The translations under genes and the position numbers were made by a program. Positions 27,173 through 36,477 of a stretch of 64,000 bases of DNA are shown here, piece after piece. Location of the stretch: the NCBI RefSeq assembly GCF_918698115.1, contig NZ_CAKKLV010000023.1:1-64000 (forward strand), given 5' to 3'. Positions within the stretch are counted from its first letter, which is position 1. The number at the start of each line of letters is the position of its first letter. The stretch is from Peribacillus sp. Bi96 (GTDB lineage Bacteria > Bacillota > Bacilli > Bacillales > DSM-1321). The notes beneath the pieces are model-generated. The model was not told where the DNA came from, did not search any database, and saw only the letters and a program-made list of their open reading frames with translations.

Positions 27173-27520
27173 TTAGTTCTTATTCAACTCTTTCCACTCT
27201 CTTTCAAAATTTGAGAATGGGTCATTTTCTTTCGATGATGCACTTTCATCATTTTCATTCCATTTTTTATAGACCAGGTAAAGAACATAAGCTGCCACCA
27301 ATCCTAATATTGCCGGGATATGGGAAATAGCAACGATCAGCACGATAATGGAGACTGATCCCCACGCAATCTTAGCCCCTGTCGATTCGGACTTCATGAA
27401 CTGCTTGAATCCAAAATAGAGGATCGCCAAGCAAATCGCCAGGCTGATCAATGGACCAACATTCGCCAGTAACAGGAATAATGCGATCAGTCCTACAATA
27501 AATAAACCAAATTTCTTCAT
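27173..27520 (-). CDS. liaI: LiaI membrane anchor of LiaH
   Basis: The 115-residue membrane protein has four short hydrophobic helices (LFIVGLIALFLLLANVGPLI; SLAICLAILYFGF; IAWGSVSIIVLIVAI; AILGLVAAYVLYLVY) and a charged cytoplasmic tail ending NFEREWKELNKN. LiaI recruits LiaH to the membrane. The start follows AAAGGAGG. The LiaR-dependent promoter should lie in 27521-27640, directly next to the tandem-repeat array. Confidence 0.88.
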   Translation of the reverse strand: MKKFGLFIVGLIALFLLLANVGPLISLAICLAILYFGFKQFMKSESTGAKIAWGSVSIIVLIVAISHIPAILGLVAAYVLYLVYKKWNENDESASSKENDPFSNFEREWKELNKN

Positions 27521-27651
27521 TGTTTTCGTCCTCCTTTCCTTGTTTATATCTTATCTACTTTTACAAGTTCGTATAATGAGCCTTAGCTATATTTTCTAGT
27601 AAGACTTAAGGCGTAGACGCTATAAGTCCCACGCTAATGAGGGAGTTATGC

Positions 27652-29012
27652 TCCTGAGTTTAGTGGGTTTACTCGTAAATTCTGCCTCTTTACTCGTGAA
27701 TGGATGCTTCACCTCGAGTTGGTTGATTTTCACTCAAGAATTTGCGGCTATTATCCGAGATTTGATGCTGTTTCTCGTGAATTCTGCTGGTTTACTCGTG
27801 AGTTTGAGCGTTTTACTCGTGAATTTGGACACTTTACTCGTGAGTTTTGGAGTTTTACTCGTGAATTTGAGCGTTTTACTCGTGAATGGATGCTTCACTT
27901 CGAGTTGGTTGATTTTCACTCAAGATTTTGAGGCTATTATCCGAGATTTGATGCTGTTTCTCGTGAGTTCTGCTGGTTTACTCGTGAGTTTGAGCGTTTT
28001 ACTCGTGAATTTGGACACTTTACTCGTGGGTTTTGGCGTTTTACTCGTGAATGGATGCTTCACCTCGAGTTGGTTGATTTTCACTCAAGATTTTGCGACT
28101 ATTATACGAGATTTGATGCTGTTTCTCGTGAATTCTGCTGGTTTACTCGTGAGTTTTGGCGTTTTACTCGTGAATTTGGTCACTTTACTCGTGAGTTTTG
28201 GCGATTTACTCGTGAATGGATGCTTCACCTCGATTTGGTTGATTTTCACTCAAGATTTTGCGGCTATATACGAGATTTGATGCTGTTTCTCGTGAATTCT
28301 GCTGGTTTACTCGTGAGTTTTGGCGTTTTACTCGTGAATTTGGACACTTTACTCGTGAGTTTGAGCGATTTACTCGTGCATTTGGGCACTTTACTCGTGA
28401 ATTTGAGCGTTTTACTCGTGAATGGATGCTTCATTTCGAGTTGGTTGATTTTCACTCAAGATTTTGCGATCATTATACGAGATTTGATGCTGTTTCTCGT
28501 GAGTTCTGCTGGTTTACTCGTGAGTTTGAGCGTTTTACTCGTGAATTTGGACACTTTACTCGTGAGTTTTGGAGTTTTACTCGTGAATTTGAGCGTTTTA
28601 CTCGTGAATGGATGCTTCACTTCGAGTTGGTTGTTTTTCACTCAAGATTTTGCGACTATTATATGAGATTTGATGCTGTTTCTCGTGAGTTCTGCTGGTT
28701 TACTCGTGAGTTTGAGCGTTTTACTCGTGAATTTGGGCACTTTACTCGTGAATGGATGCTTCACTTCGAGTTGGTTGATTTTCACTCAAGATTTTGCGGC
28801 TATTATCCGAGATTTGATGCTGTTTCTCGTGAGTTCTGCTGGTTTACTCGTGAGTTTGAGCGTTTTACTCGTGAATTTGGGCACTTTACTCGTGAATGGA
28901 TGCTTCATTTCGAGTTGGTTGATTTTCACTCAAGATTTTGCGATCATTATACGAGATTTGATGCTGTTTCTCGTGAATTCTGCTGGTTTACTCGTGAGTT
29001 TGAGCGGGTTAT
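27652..29012. repeat. Higher-order tandem array of 21-bp modules (about 1.36 kb)
   Basis: The basic module is about 21 bp, for example TTTACTCGTGAATTTGAGCG plus T, with about 32 copies carrying ACTCGTG. Modules are grouped into supra-repeats, each opened by a head with TGGATGCTTCA at 27701, 27887, 28052, 28217, 28423, 28609, 28753 and 28897. Unit lengths are 186, 165, 165, 206, 186, 144 and 144, which equals 81 + 21n with n = 5, 4, 4, 6, 5, 3, 3; the 206 unit has one base deleted near 28267. Because periods are multiples of three, several frames stay open, but no SD or credible protein is present. It separates liaI from the TetR gene. Confidence 0.93.
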
Positions 29013-29064
29013 AAGTGGTGGGAAGATGAATTCCTGATAAGGTGAGAAAATCTTAAAAAAATTA

Positions 29065-29094
29065 AATCTTCCGATTGTATAAAACCGGAAGATT
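29065..29094 (-). terminator. Terminator of the TetR-family gene
   Basis: AATCTTCCG/CGGAAGATT stem with a 12-base loop, T-rich on the minus strand, 19 bases after the TetR stop. Confidence 0.8.
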
Positions 29095-29112
29095 GTTGTA
29101 TTGCTATTATCA

Positions 29113-29727
29113 CTACAAATACAAACCTTCGACGTAAACTGAGGTAATGGTTTGAGCAATCTCTTCGACAGTACATTGATGTTCGTTTCTGACAATTTCC
29201 CACAGATACATTTCATTTGTGAAAAACCACCCTCTTGCCACAAGCTCATGGTTTAATTCAGCTCTTGCCAGCCCATTTTGCTGTGCATAGGCGACGTCCT
29301 TTGAAATTCGCTGAATGAACTTCATGCGGATCGCTTTCCATTTATCTGAAATAACGGTTGATATCCCAATGGCCTGTTCGAAAACCTGCATCATATTGCG
29401 TTCAGCTTCTGCCATTTTCAAAAAGGCATTAGCTTGTTTGTTTATGATATGTTTTGCCTCGTCTTTAGATTTTGGAAAGAAAGAGGTCTCGGCAATTTCA
29501 TAAAATTGCTCCATTACATTTTCCATTAGTACAATTAACAGATCCTCTTTCCCTTTAAAATGAACATAGGCCGTTCCGTATCCGATGTTTGCCCTTTTAA
29601 TCATTTGGGAAATAAGCGCGGCTTGATAACCTTCTTCAAGAAATATTTCCTTTGCAGCTTCCAATAACTTTTGACGTGTCATGATTGAGCGTAAATGCCG
29701 TTTATCCCCTACTTTGCCATTCTCCAT
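29113..29727 (-). CDS. TetR-family regulator, probable repressor of the kynurenine operon
   Basis: The 204-residue protein has an N-terminal TetR helix-turn-helix (LLEAAKEIFLEEGYQAALIS, then ANIGYGTAYVHFKGKEDLL) and a helical ligand domain. It is divergent from kynU, and a palindrome TGACAT-C-ATGTCA overlaps the probable kynU -35 box in the shared region, so it is the obvious local regulator. The inducer may be tryptophan or kynurenine; this is inferred. The start follows AGGGGAGG. Confidence 0.85.
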   Translation of the reverse strand: MENGKVGDKRHLRSIMTRQKLLEAAKEIFLEEGYQAALISQMIKRANIGYGTAYVHFKGKEDLLIVLMENVMEQFYEIAETSFFPKSKDEAKHIINKQANAFLKMAEAERNMMQVFEQAIGISTVISDKWKAIRMKFIQRISKDVAYAQQNGLARAELNHELVARGWFFTNEMYLWEIVRNEHQCTVEEIAQTITSVYVEGLYL

Positions 29728-29829
29728 GCCTATTCCTCCCCTTATCCTCTAGCATAAAGGATTTCCATAAAATAAAAAACATTTGTTAAAAAGATTGATT
29801 TAATATTTATAATTTTCTGAATTAACTTA

Positions 29830-29859
29830 TTGACATCATGTCATATTCTTTGGTACGAT
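29830..29859 (+). promoter_or_regulatory. kynU promoter with overlapping palindromic operator
   Basis: TTGACA (29830-29835), an 18-base spacer and TACGAT (29854-29859) resemble a sigma-A promoter. The palindrome TGACATCATGTCA (29831-29843) covers the -35 element, a typical repressor position for the divergent TetR-family gene. Confidence 0.65.
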
Positions 29860-29900
29860 TCTCCTAGAATTATTTAGAAAACTAATAGAGGAGGATGATT

Positions 29901-31178
29901 ATGGTTTCTGAATACACATTGGATCACGCTAAACAAATGGATGAGAATGATGCACTTAAAGGTTTTCGAGAAGAGTTTTATTTAAAGCCGAACTCCATCT
30001 ATATGGATGGAAACTCATTGGGGCTTCTTTCAAAAAGGGCTGAACGCACTCTTTTGGAATCTTTGGAAGATTGGAAAGAGCATGGGATTGATGGATGGAC
30101 ACAAGGGAATCACCCCTGGTTTTTCATGGCTGAGAAATTGGGCGCGAAGATGGCCCAATTGGTCGGAGCTTCTCCTGAGGAAGTTATTGTAACCGGCTCC
30201 ACGACTGTAAATCTACATCAACTTGTAGCTACTTTTTATAAGCCTGAAGGAATGCGCACAAAAATTTTAGCGGATGAATTAACCTTTCCGACTGATATTT
30301 ATGCTCTTCAAAGTCAGCTGCGTACACATGGATACGATCCGGAAAAAGATCTTATCCGCGTGAAAAGCCGCGATGGAAGATTTCTAGAAGAGGATGACAT
30401 TATCGAAGCAATGACCGATGACATCGCTTTGATCATCTTGCCAACGGTCCTGTATCGCAGCGGTCAAATATTGGATATGAAACGATTAACTGAGGAAGCT
30501 CATAAAAGAGGGATAGTAATCGGATTTGACGGATGTCATTCTATCGGTGCCATTCCGCATTCATTCAGCGAATGGGATGTGGATTTTGCGTATTGGTGCA
30601 ATTATAAACATTTAAATGGCGGCCCTGGCGGCGTTGGCGGTTTATATGTAAATCGTAAACATTTTGGAACGATGCCTGGATTGGCTGGATGGTTCGGCTC
30701 CAAAAAAGATAAACAATTCGATATGGAACATACCTTAACACCAGCTGAATCAGCAGGCGCATATCAAATTGGCACGCCGCATGTGTTAAGTTGTGCACCT
30801 TTGATTGGATCTTTAGACATTTTTATAGAAGCGGGAATTGAGAATATTCGCGAAAAATCACTGAAAATCAATCAATATTTAATGGATTTAGTCGAATTCG
30901 AATTGAAAGACATGGGATTTTTCATTGGAACTCCTAGAGATGACATACGCCGCGGAGGTCATGTAAGCCTCGAGCATAAAGAAGCTGCACGGATATGTAA
31001 GGCATTGAAAGAGAACGGTGTCATTCCAGATTTCCGAGCACCTAACATCATTCGTCTCGCTCCGGTTGCACTATATACTTCCTACGCAGAAGTTTGGGAA
31101 GTTGTACAAATACTCAAGAAAATCATGTCAGAAAAACAATATGAAAAATTCAAGAATGAGCGTGAAGTGGTCGCATAA
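29901..31178 (+). CDS. kynU: Kynureninase
   Basis: The 425-residue PLP enzyme cleaves kynurenine to anthranilate and alanine. The family signature is clear: [10 protein letters not shown] near residue 36, the Asp-containing [13 protein letters not shown], and the PLP-lysine segment [20 protein letters not shown] 29901 lies 6 bases after GAGGAGG; an upstream ATG overlaps the SD. It is first in an operon with an amino acid permease, kynA and kynB, and completes tryptophan conversion to anthranilate. Confidence 0.94.
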   Translation: MVSEYTLDHAKQMDENDALKGFREEFYLKPNSIYMDGNSLGLLSKRAERTLLESLEDWKEHGIDGWTQGNHPWFFMAEKLGAKMAQLVGASPEEVIVTGSTTVNLHQLVATFYKPEGMRTKILADELTFPTDIYALQSQLRTHGYDPEKDLIRVKSRDGRFLEEDDIIEAMTDDIALIILPTVLYRSGQILDMKRLTEEAHKRGIVIGFDGCHSIGAIPHSFSEWDVDFAYWCNYKHLNGGPGGVGGLYVNRKHFGTMPGLAGWFGSKKDKQFDMEHTLTPAESAGAYQIGTPHVLSCAPLIGSLDIFIEAGIENIREKSLKINQYLMDLVEFELKDMGFFIGTPRDDIRRGGHVSLEHKEAARICKALKENGVIPDFRAPNIIRLAPVALYTSYAEVWEVVQILKKIMSEKQYEKFKNEREVVA

Positions 31179-31267
31179 CATGGAACTTCGCCAGATGAGG
31201 CTCATCCCTCAAATGGTTAGTTAATTAGGGCAGGATTAAATTTTTATGGATAAAAAGGGGATGAACT

Positions 31268-32686
31268 ATGGAGAACAAAAATACTCAATTGAACATGAAA
31301 GAGCCAGAGAAAGGGTTAAAACGTGAGCTGGAAACAAATCAGCTTTCCATGATCGCGATGGGCTGTGCCATCGGAACGGGGCTATTCCTTGGCAGCGGGC
31401 TTGCGATTCAAGCGGCAGGGCCAAGTGTTTTGCTCAGCTATGCACTCGGTGCTTTCATTGTTTTACTGTTGATGGGCTGCTTAGCCGAAATGACGGTTGC
31501 CCATCCTACTTCCGGATCTTTTGGGGCCATTGCTGAAAAGTACATGACTCCGATGGCTGGCTATCTTGTCCGCTATTCTTATTGGATTGCCAATGTTCTG
31601 GCTGTTGGGGTTGAAGTAAGTGCAGTCAGTGTGTATATGAAGTATTGGTTTCCGACCGTTCCGGGAATCGTATGGATTTTGCTATTTGCAGCTGTCCTGA
31701 TTTATGTAAATGCCACTAGCGTGAATACTTTCGCCACATTTGAGTATTGGTTCTCCTTTATTAAAATAAGTGCCATTATTGGTTTTATCCTTCTTGGATC
31801 CTATGTACTATTCGGTTCATCCAATCAGCAACATATAGGACCTGAGAACTTTGTAAATGAAGACGGTTTTTTCCCATTTGGTGGGTGGGGAATGTGGGTT
31901 GCCGTATTTATTTCTTTATTCAGCTTTCTTGGAACCGAAATGATAGCGGTTACATCAGGGGAAGCAAAAGATCCGGATGCAGCTGTTCCAAAAGCTTTAA
32001 AAGCGACCGTGTTCCGTTTATCCACCTTCTATGTGTTGACAATCGGCATCATGTTGATGATCGTACCGTGGAAAACGGCTGGGATCGAGGAAAGTCCATT
32101 CGTAAAAGTAATGGAAATATTGAACATTCCTGGTGCATCCGGGATCATGAACTTTATTATTTTAACGGCTGCAGTATCTGCCATGAATGCCCAGCTCTAT
32201 GCTTCAACACGTATGATGTTTTCATTGGCTCGCGGAAAACATGCACCTAGTTTTTTAGGAAAGTTAAACAAAAGGGGCGTTCCGGCAAAAGCACTTGCTG
32301 TCTCTACAACAGGGATTTTCATTGCTGCAGGTGTTCATGCGTTACTTCCCGGTTCCTCCTATGCATTCATGATGGGTATTTCCATGTTCGGTGCCATGTT
32401 CACATGGCTCATGATCTTCATATCCCATTTGTTTTTCAGGGTAAAATGGGAGAAGACCGGCGGACGCAAGTTACCGGTAAGGATGATCGGCTTTCCCTAT
32501 TTAACGATACTAGGAGCCATTCTTCTATTTAGTTTGATGATTACAACATGGTTTACAGATTTCAAGATCATGCTTCAATTCGGGATACCTTGGTTACTAT
32601 TTTTAGCTGTCGCTTATTTTGTTTCAAAAAGAAGAAATATGAACCATAATGTAATGGAGGAATCTCTGGAAAAGAAGATAGAATAG
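31268..32686 (+). CDS. APC-family amino acid permease, probable tryptophan or kynurenine uptake
   Basis: The 472-residue protein has 12 membrane helices and the motif LSMIAMGCAIGTGLFLGSGLAIQAAGPS typical of the AAT group (here cited from its first half). A second conserved loop is TEMIAVTSGEAKDPDAAVPK. It lies between kynU and kynA with no terminator, so an aromatic substrate feeding the pathway is likely, though not shown by the sequence. Related permeases carry aromatic amino acids, GABA or proline. Confidence 0.82.
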   Translation: MENKNTQLNMKEPEKGLKRELETNQLSMIAMGCAIGTGLFLGSGLAIQAAGPSVLLSYALGAFIVLLLMGCLAEMTVAHPTSGSFGAIAEKYMTPMAGYLVRYSYWIANVLAVGVEVSAVSVYMKYWFPTVPGIVWILLFAAVLIYVNATSVNTFATFEYWFSFIKISAIIGFILLGSYVLFGSSNQQHIGPENFVNEDGFFPFGGWGMWVAVFISLFSFLGTEMIAVTSGEAKDPDAAVPKALKATVFRLSTFYVLTIGIMLMIVPWKTAGIEESPFVKVMEILNIPGASGIMNFIILTAAVSAMNAQLYASTRMMFSLARGKHAPSFLGKLNKRGVPAKALAVSTTGIFIAAGVHALLPGSSYAFMMGISMFGAMFTWLMIFISHLFFRVKWEKTGGRKLPVRMIGFPYLTILGAILLFSLMITTWFTDFKIMLQFGIPWLLFLAVAYFVSKRRNMNHNVMEESLEKKIE

Positions 32687-32736
32687 ATTGACGGAATAAA
32701 TAGTTTTTTGCACATGAAAAGTGAGGAGATTGCGGA

Positions 32737-33591
32737 ATGAAGAATATCGATAACAAGGAACAAACAATAACCGGTCTAGAGAAAGAGATTCAAACCGATT
32801 TTCAAAAATCGATGTCTTACGGAGATTATCTCCACCTTGATAAGATTTTAACTAGTCAACACAGATGTTCCGATCATCATGATGAAATGCTATTCATCAT
32901 TATTCATCAAGCGAGTGAGCTATGGATGAAGCTCATTTTACATGAGTTGACGGCAGCAACTGAATCTATACGCCAAAACAAGTTGGAACCCTCGTTTAAA
33001 ATGCTGTCGCGCGTTTCGAGGATCCAGCAGCAATTGATTCAGTCATGGAATGTCCTATCAACTTTGACACCTGCTGAATACATGGAGTTCAGGGATAAAC
33101 TGGGACAATCTTCCGGTTTCCAATCCTATCAGAATCGTTTGATTGAATTTGCATTAGGAAACAAAAATGTCCATACGCTATCAGTCTATCAGCATCAGAC
33201 AGATCTATACGAGCAAATGCAGCAGGCCCTTCATGAGCCAAGCATTTATGACGCGGCGATTAATGCTTTAGTGGCACGCGGATTACCTATTGATCAAGAA
33301 GCCATCAGCAGGGATTGGTCACAAAGATATGAACCAAATGCCAGTGTAGAAGAGGCATGGCTGACCGTTTACCGCGATGTTGAGCAATATTGGGACTTAT
33401 ATGAGCTGGCCGAAAAGTTAGTGGACATTGGCAATCAACAGCAATTATGGCGTTTTAATCATATGAGCACAGTGGAAAGAATTATTGGCAATAAACAAGG
33501 AACTGGCGGATCATCAGGTGTAACGTATTTAAAAAGAGCACTGGATCAACACTTTTTCCCAGAACTATGGAGTCTAAGAACGAAGCTATGA
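32737..33591 (+). CDS. kynA: Tryptophan 2,3-dioxygenase
   Basis: The 284-residue heme enzyme opens the indole ring of tryptophan to give N-formylkynurenine. Family signatures are [14 protein letters not shown] near residue 28, the substrate-contact stretch [28 protein letters not shown]-like residues ([19 protein letters not shown]), and the C-terminal [18 protein letters not shown] precedes the ATG. It is third in the kyn operon. Confidence 0.95.
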   Translation: MKNIDNKEQTITGLEKEIQTDFQKSMSYGDYLHLDKILTSQHRCSDHHDEMLFIIIHQASELWMKLILHELTAATESIRQNKLEPSFKMLSRVSRIQQQLIQSWNVLSTLTPAEYMEFRDKLGQSSGFQSYQNRLIEFALGNKNVHTLSVYQHQTDLYEQMQQALHEPSIYDAAINALVARGLPIDQEAISRDWSQRYEPNASVEEAWLTVYRDVEQYWDLYELAEKLVDIGNQQQLWRFNHMSTVERIIGNKQGTGGSSGVTYLKRALDQHFFPELWSLRTKL

Positions 33592-33626
33592 TGAAAAGAA
33601 ACAGACAGAAGAGATGGAGGTAAATG

Positions 33627-34253
33627 ATGGGGACATGGATTGATATTTCACAACGTCTGGATGAAAACGTTGCAGTTTGGCCTGGAGATACACCTTTCTC
33701 ATACAAAGTCAATTGGAGTAAAGAAGAAAGTGGATCTGTCAATGTAGGTCAAATCAATATGAGTATCCACACCGGTACCCATATTGATGCCCCTTTTCAT
33801 TTTGATGACGATGGAAAAAGAGTGATTGATTTGGATCTCGATTTATATATGGGAAGTGCCCGAGTTATCCATTTACCTAACAAGACAAGCATCGGTGTCA
33901 ATGAATTATCCCGTATAGATCTACAAGGTGTTACCCGTCTGTTAATTCGGACGGATGCATGGAATGACCGAAGTGTTTTTCCACAAACTATTCCTCATAT
34001 CCAACCAGAATTAGCGGCATACCTTTCAGAACACGGCGTTCGTCTTATTGGTCTTGATTTACCATCAGTGGATCCACTGGATAGTAAAGAACTTTCTGCC
34101 CATCATGAACTTGCCGGTCAGGGAATTCACATTTTGGAAGGACTTGTATTAGACGCTATCGAACCGGGTAATTATGAGTTGGCAGCCCTCCCTCTTCCTT
34201 TAGTTGAAGCAGATGGAAGTCCGGTACGTGCTGTGTTGAAAAAGTCGCCCTAA
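33627..34253 (+). CDS. kynB: Kynurenine formamidase (arylformamidase)
   Basis: The 208-residue metal-dependent enzyme hydrolyses N-formylkynurenine. It has the cyclase-family metal motif HTGTHIDAPFHF (HxGTHxDxPxH) and the C-terminal LPSVDPLDSKELSAHHELAG with further His/Glu ligands. Two adjacent ATGs are possible; the second (33627) is six bases after GGAGG. It closes the kyn operon, so the encoded pathway runs from tryptophan to anthranilate. Confidence 0.94.
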   Translation: MGTWIDISQRLDENVAVWPGDTPFSYKVNWSKEESGSVNVGQINMSIHTGTHIDAPFHFDDDGKRVIDLDLDLYMGSARVIHLPNKTSIGVNELSRIDLQGVTRLLIRTDAWNDRSVFPQTIPHIQPELAAYLSEHGVRLIGLDLPSVDPLDSKELSAHHELAGQGIHILEGLVLDAIEPGNYELAALPLPLVEADGSPVRAVLKKSP

Positions 34254-34294
34254 CCTAACTCTTTATAACATTCAGAATTGAAATTTTTTCAAAG

Positions 34295-34334
34295 AAACGA
34301 GCCGGATCACAAAAATGATTGGGCTTGTTTTTTT
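34295..34334 (+). terminator. Terminator of the kyn operon
   Basis: AAACGAGCC/GGGCTTGTTT (with a G-U pair) and a T-run, about 42 bases after kynB. Confidence 0.75.
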
Positions 34335-34431
34335 GTGCCTTTAGATTGCCTCCTTTTTAATTTATCTCCCTAAACCAAGTACATCTATGTTATAATTTTC
34401 AGAATTCATCACCAAGAGTGGAGGTCCAAAT

Positions 34432-35064
34432 ATGGAAAACTTTTATTTGTTCATCATCATGTGCATTCTTCTCATCATTTTACCTGGTCCTGATACAGCA
34501 ATAGCCACAAGGAACACCGTTACCGTGGGGACGTCGGGAGGTTTTAAAACGATGTTCGGCACGTGCTGTGCCCTGCTTATTCATACATCAGCCGCCGTGT
34601 TCGGACTTTCAGCAATCATTGTGAAATCGGCTTTACTATTTTCCATCTTCAAATATGTCGGTGCCGTTTACTTGGTTTACCTAGGCTTCAAGACCTTATG
34701 GGGATTAAAAAATAAGCAAGTGGCCGCAGCGGCGGAAACGTCCGTCAAAAGTAAGTACGAAAACCAGTCTTGCTTTAAACAAGGGTTCCTTACCAATCTG
34801 CTGAACCCTAAAGTGGCCGTCTTCTTTTTAACGTTTCTGCCTCAGTTCGTGAATCCAGGAAATGATACGTTTTTACCGTTCCTGATCATGGGCATGACCT
34901 ATACCGTTTTAACTGCGATGTGGTTTGTATTTTATATCTATCTGCTGAACCAGATCAGTGCCTTTATGAAAAAGCCAAGAACTCAGGCGATTTTTGAGGG
35001 ATTAACCGGGACGGTCTTGATTGGATTCGGGATAAAGCTAGCTTTGGAAAAAGCTCATAATTAA
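34432..35064 (+). CDS. LysE/RhtB-family amino acid exporter
   Basis: The 210-residue protein has six membrane helices and the LysE family start: helix 1 with LIILPGPDTAIATRNTVTVG, the GxxxGxxxG-like segment around TMFGTCCALL, and YLVYLGFKTLWG in helix 3, plus FLTNLLNPKVAVFFLTFLPQ. GGAGG lies 7 bases before the ATG. These proteins export amino acids or derivatives; the position after the kyn operon hints at an aromatic product, but it has its own promoter region. Confidence 0.85.
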   Translation: MENFYLFIIMCILLIILPGPDTAIATRNTVTVGTSGGFKTMFGTCCALLIHTSAAVFGLSAIIVKSALLFSIFKYVGAVYLVYLGFKTLWGLKNKQVAAAAETSVKSKYENQSCFKQGFLTNLLNPKVAVFFLTFLPQFVNPGNDTFLPFLIMGMTYTVLTAMWFVFYIYLLNQISAFMKKPRTQAIFEGLTGTVLIGFGIKLALEKAHN

Positions 35065-35071
35065 TAATTTG

Positions 35072-35119
35072 AACTGCACCCTAATTGTTAGACACCAACT
35101 AACAATTGGAGGTGCAGTT
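35072..35119 (+). terminator. Long double hairpin terminator after the LysE gene
   Basis: Outer arms AACTGCACC/GGTGCAGTT and inner arms AATTGTTAG/CTAACAATT form a nearly continuous hairpin, followed by TTTTT, 8 bases after the stop. It resembles the ends of some IS3-family elements, but no transposase is present. Confidence 0.7.
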
Positions 35120-35799
35120 TTTATAGTAGTATATTTGGGTTTGATACAGGTGTAGGGATTTAAGTACTTGCTGAGTTATGCCACAATACAAAAAACATAA
35201 TTTAGTGTTTTTATGCTCACGAGCGAATTTCGGGACTTTGACGAAAGTTGGGAGAAGCAATCTAAATCGAGGAAAAGCGAAATTAGCCGAAAGGGATAAG
35301 CTCCTTTTGGCTATTTGTCGTGGAGAACCTAAAAAAGAGATTCATAAGTTCACTTCATCCCCTAAGGGAGTCTTACCGAAGCATAATCCAATTTTTCCTA
35401 ATCCACGTTTTCCTTCCATCTTCAAATCTTACTATGTATACCGATCATTACCGATACCAACAATTCGACCAGGTTGATAACTGTTCCATTTGTTCTTTGC
35501 CTTTCCTACAAATACGTGTTTATTAATAAAACCAAAATCCATTATAAATTCCCCCCTTATTTATAAAGGTGGAATTTATTCTATTAAACTAAAACGTTTT
35601 AAGGGTCTAGCCTATAAAAATTTATTTCCCTCAATTTTATTGCTATCCGCTTCTGAAATAAACAAATAAAAAAAGCTGCTTTGGGAGCTTTTTAAATCCT
35701 TCCTTCATTCAATTTTTTGTTTAGGTTGTCCAAACATATTGAGGAATTTATGCATTTATTAATCATGTGGCAATTTTATAAACAAAAAGGATGAATGCT
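35120..35799. other. Gene-poor stretch
   Basis: About 680 bases between the exporter and the metalloprotease-like gene. It contains a 36-codon minus-strand ORF (35432-35542), a weak hairpin AAAAGCT/AGCTTTT near 35670-35693, and otherwise no feature I can support. A 99-codon plus-strand ORF at 35178 lacks an SD. Confidence 0.5.
35432..35542 (-). CDS. Very small ORF (36 residues), uncertain
   Basis: The ATG at 35542 is preceded by AAGGGGGG at 8-base spacing, better than chance for this AT-rich region. The product (start MDFGFINKHVFVG) has a basic middle and ends GIGNDRYT, with no membrane segment. It could be the truncated start of a lost gene or a real small protein. I do not recognise it. 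Confidence 0.3.
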   Translation of the reverse strand: MDFGFINKHVFVGKAKNKWNSYQPGRIVGIGNDRYT

Positions 35800-36477
35800 G
35801 TGTCAAAGAATAAAAATAAGAAAACCAGTAAGAATAAAAGGAAAAAATCTAGTAAGAATAATAGTCTGAACGCCAACGGTCAGAGTACTCGGTATAAAAC
35901 CAATGTTTGTGTTTTCATTTTAGGTAACGCTGCTGGAGTAAGAGAAAAAGATATAAAAACACAATTTGAATACGCCAGTGACATATGGGGAATTGATTTC
36001 CGGCCGAATATTTGTGATTTAAGAACTAGAGAAGGAGCACGGAAGTGTGGTTTGGACGTTGACGCCACTTTAGCAAGGATTTCCGTGCCTTTGCAGGCGG
36101 CGCAACTAGAGAAAGTTTTTAGAGCATTAAGAAAAGGTAATTGTCGCCGTCAAACTGGACTTGCTGTGTTTTACATTCATGCACAAGACCTTCAAGATGG
36201 AAAGGCTATTGGTAACGTCAGATGGAATGGTAACGGAACTCTTGGTAATATTGTCATGACATATAGTACATTCCAACAAGAAAATATGGATATCTTAGCT
36301 CATGAATTTGGGCATGCCTTGTTAGTTAATGCACGTCATTTAGATGACAAAAACAACATTATGTATCCCTCAGGAACAGTAATTGTACCTCCAATCTCAC
36401 AAACTCAACTAAGGGCTATGACTACCTCCAAACAAAGAGCAAAAGCCTATAAAAGACCTTTTGTTTATAGAATTTAA
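35800..36477 (+). CDS. Metzincin-like zinc metalloprotease, unknown
   Basis: The protein of about 225 residues starts at GTG 35800, nine bases after AAAGG (an ATG three codons upstream abuts the SD). The N-terminus is a very basic, Lys/Ser/Asn-rich stretch of about 30 residues without a signal peptide. The C-terminal half has HEFGHALLVNARH, with the third histidine two residues later than in the standard HExxHxxGxxH, followed by NNIMYPSG, a Met-turn like that of matrixins. It is probably an active Zn protease, but its substrate and location are unknown. It stands alone between gene-poor stretches. Confidence 0.7.
   Translation: MSKNKNKKTSKNKRKKSSKNNSLNANGQSTRYKTNVCVFILGNAAGVREKDIKTQFEYASDIWGIDFRPNICDLRTREGARKCGLDVDATLARISVPLQAAQLEKVFRALRKGNCRRQTGLAVFYIHAQDLQDGKAIGNVRWNGNGTLGNIVMTYSTFQQENMDILAHEFGHALLVNARHLDDKNNIMYPSGTVIVPPISQTQLRAMTTSKQRAKAYKRPFVYRI

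Noticed and set aside
27652-29012. CRISPR array
   Set aside because: Units are degenerate 21-bp modules without unique spacers of constant length, and no cas genes are near.
27648-29037. Long overlapping ORFs on both strands in the repeat array (repeated FTREF- or LLVN-type peptides)
   Set aside because: They exist only because module and head lengths are multiples of three. No ribosome binding site, the frame breaks at a one-base deletion, and the peptides change with frame.
35072-35119. IS3-family terminal sequence or MITE
   Set aside because: The hairpin recalls IS ends, but there is no transposase, no clear target duplication, and its position fits a terminator.
35178-35477. 99-codon plus-strand ORF
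   Set aside because: No ribosome binding site, low-complexity composition and no recognisable domain.
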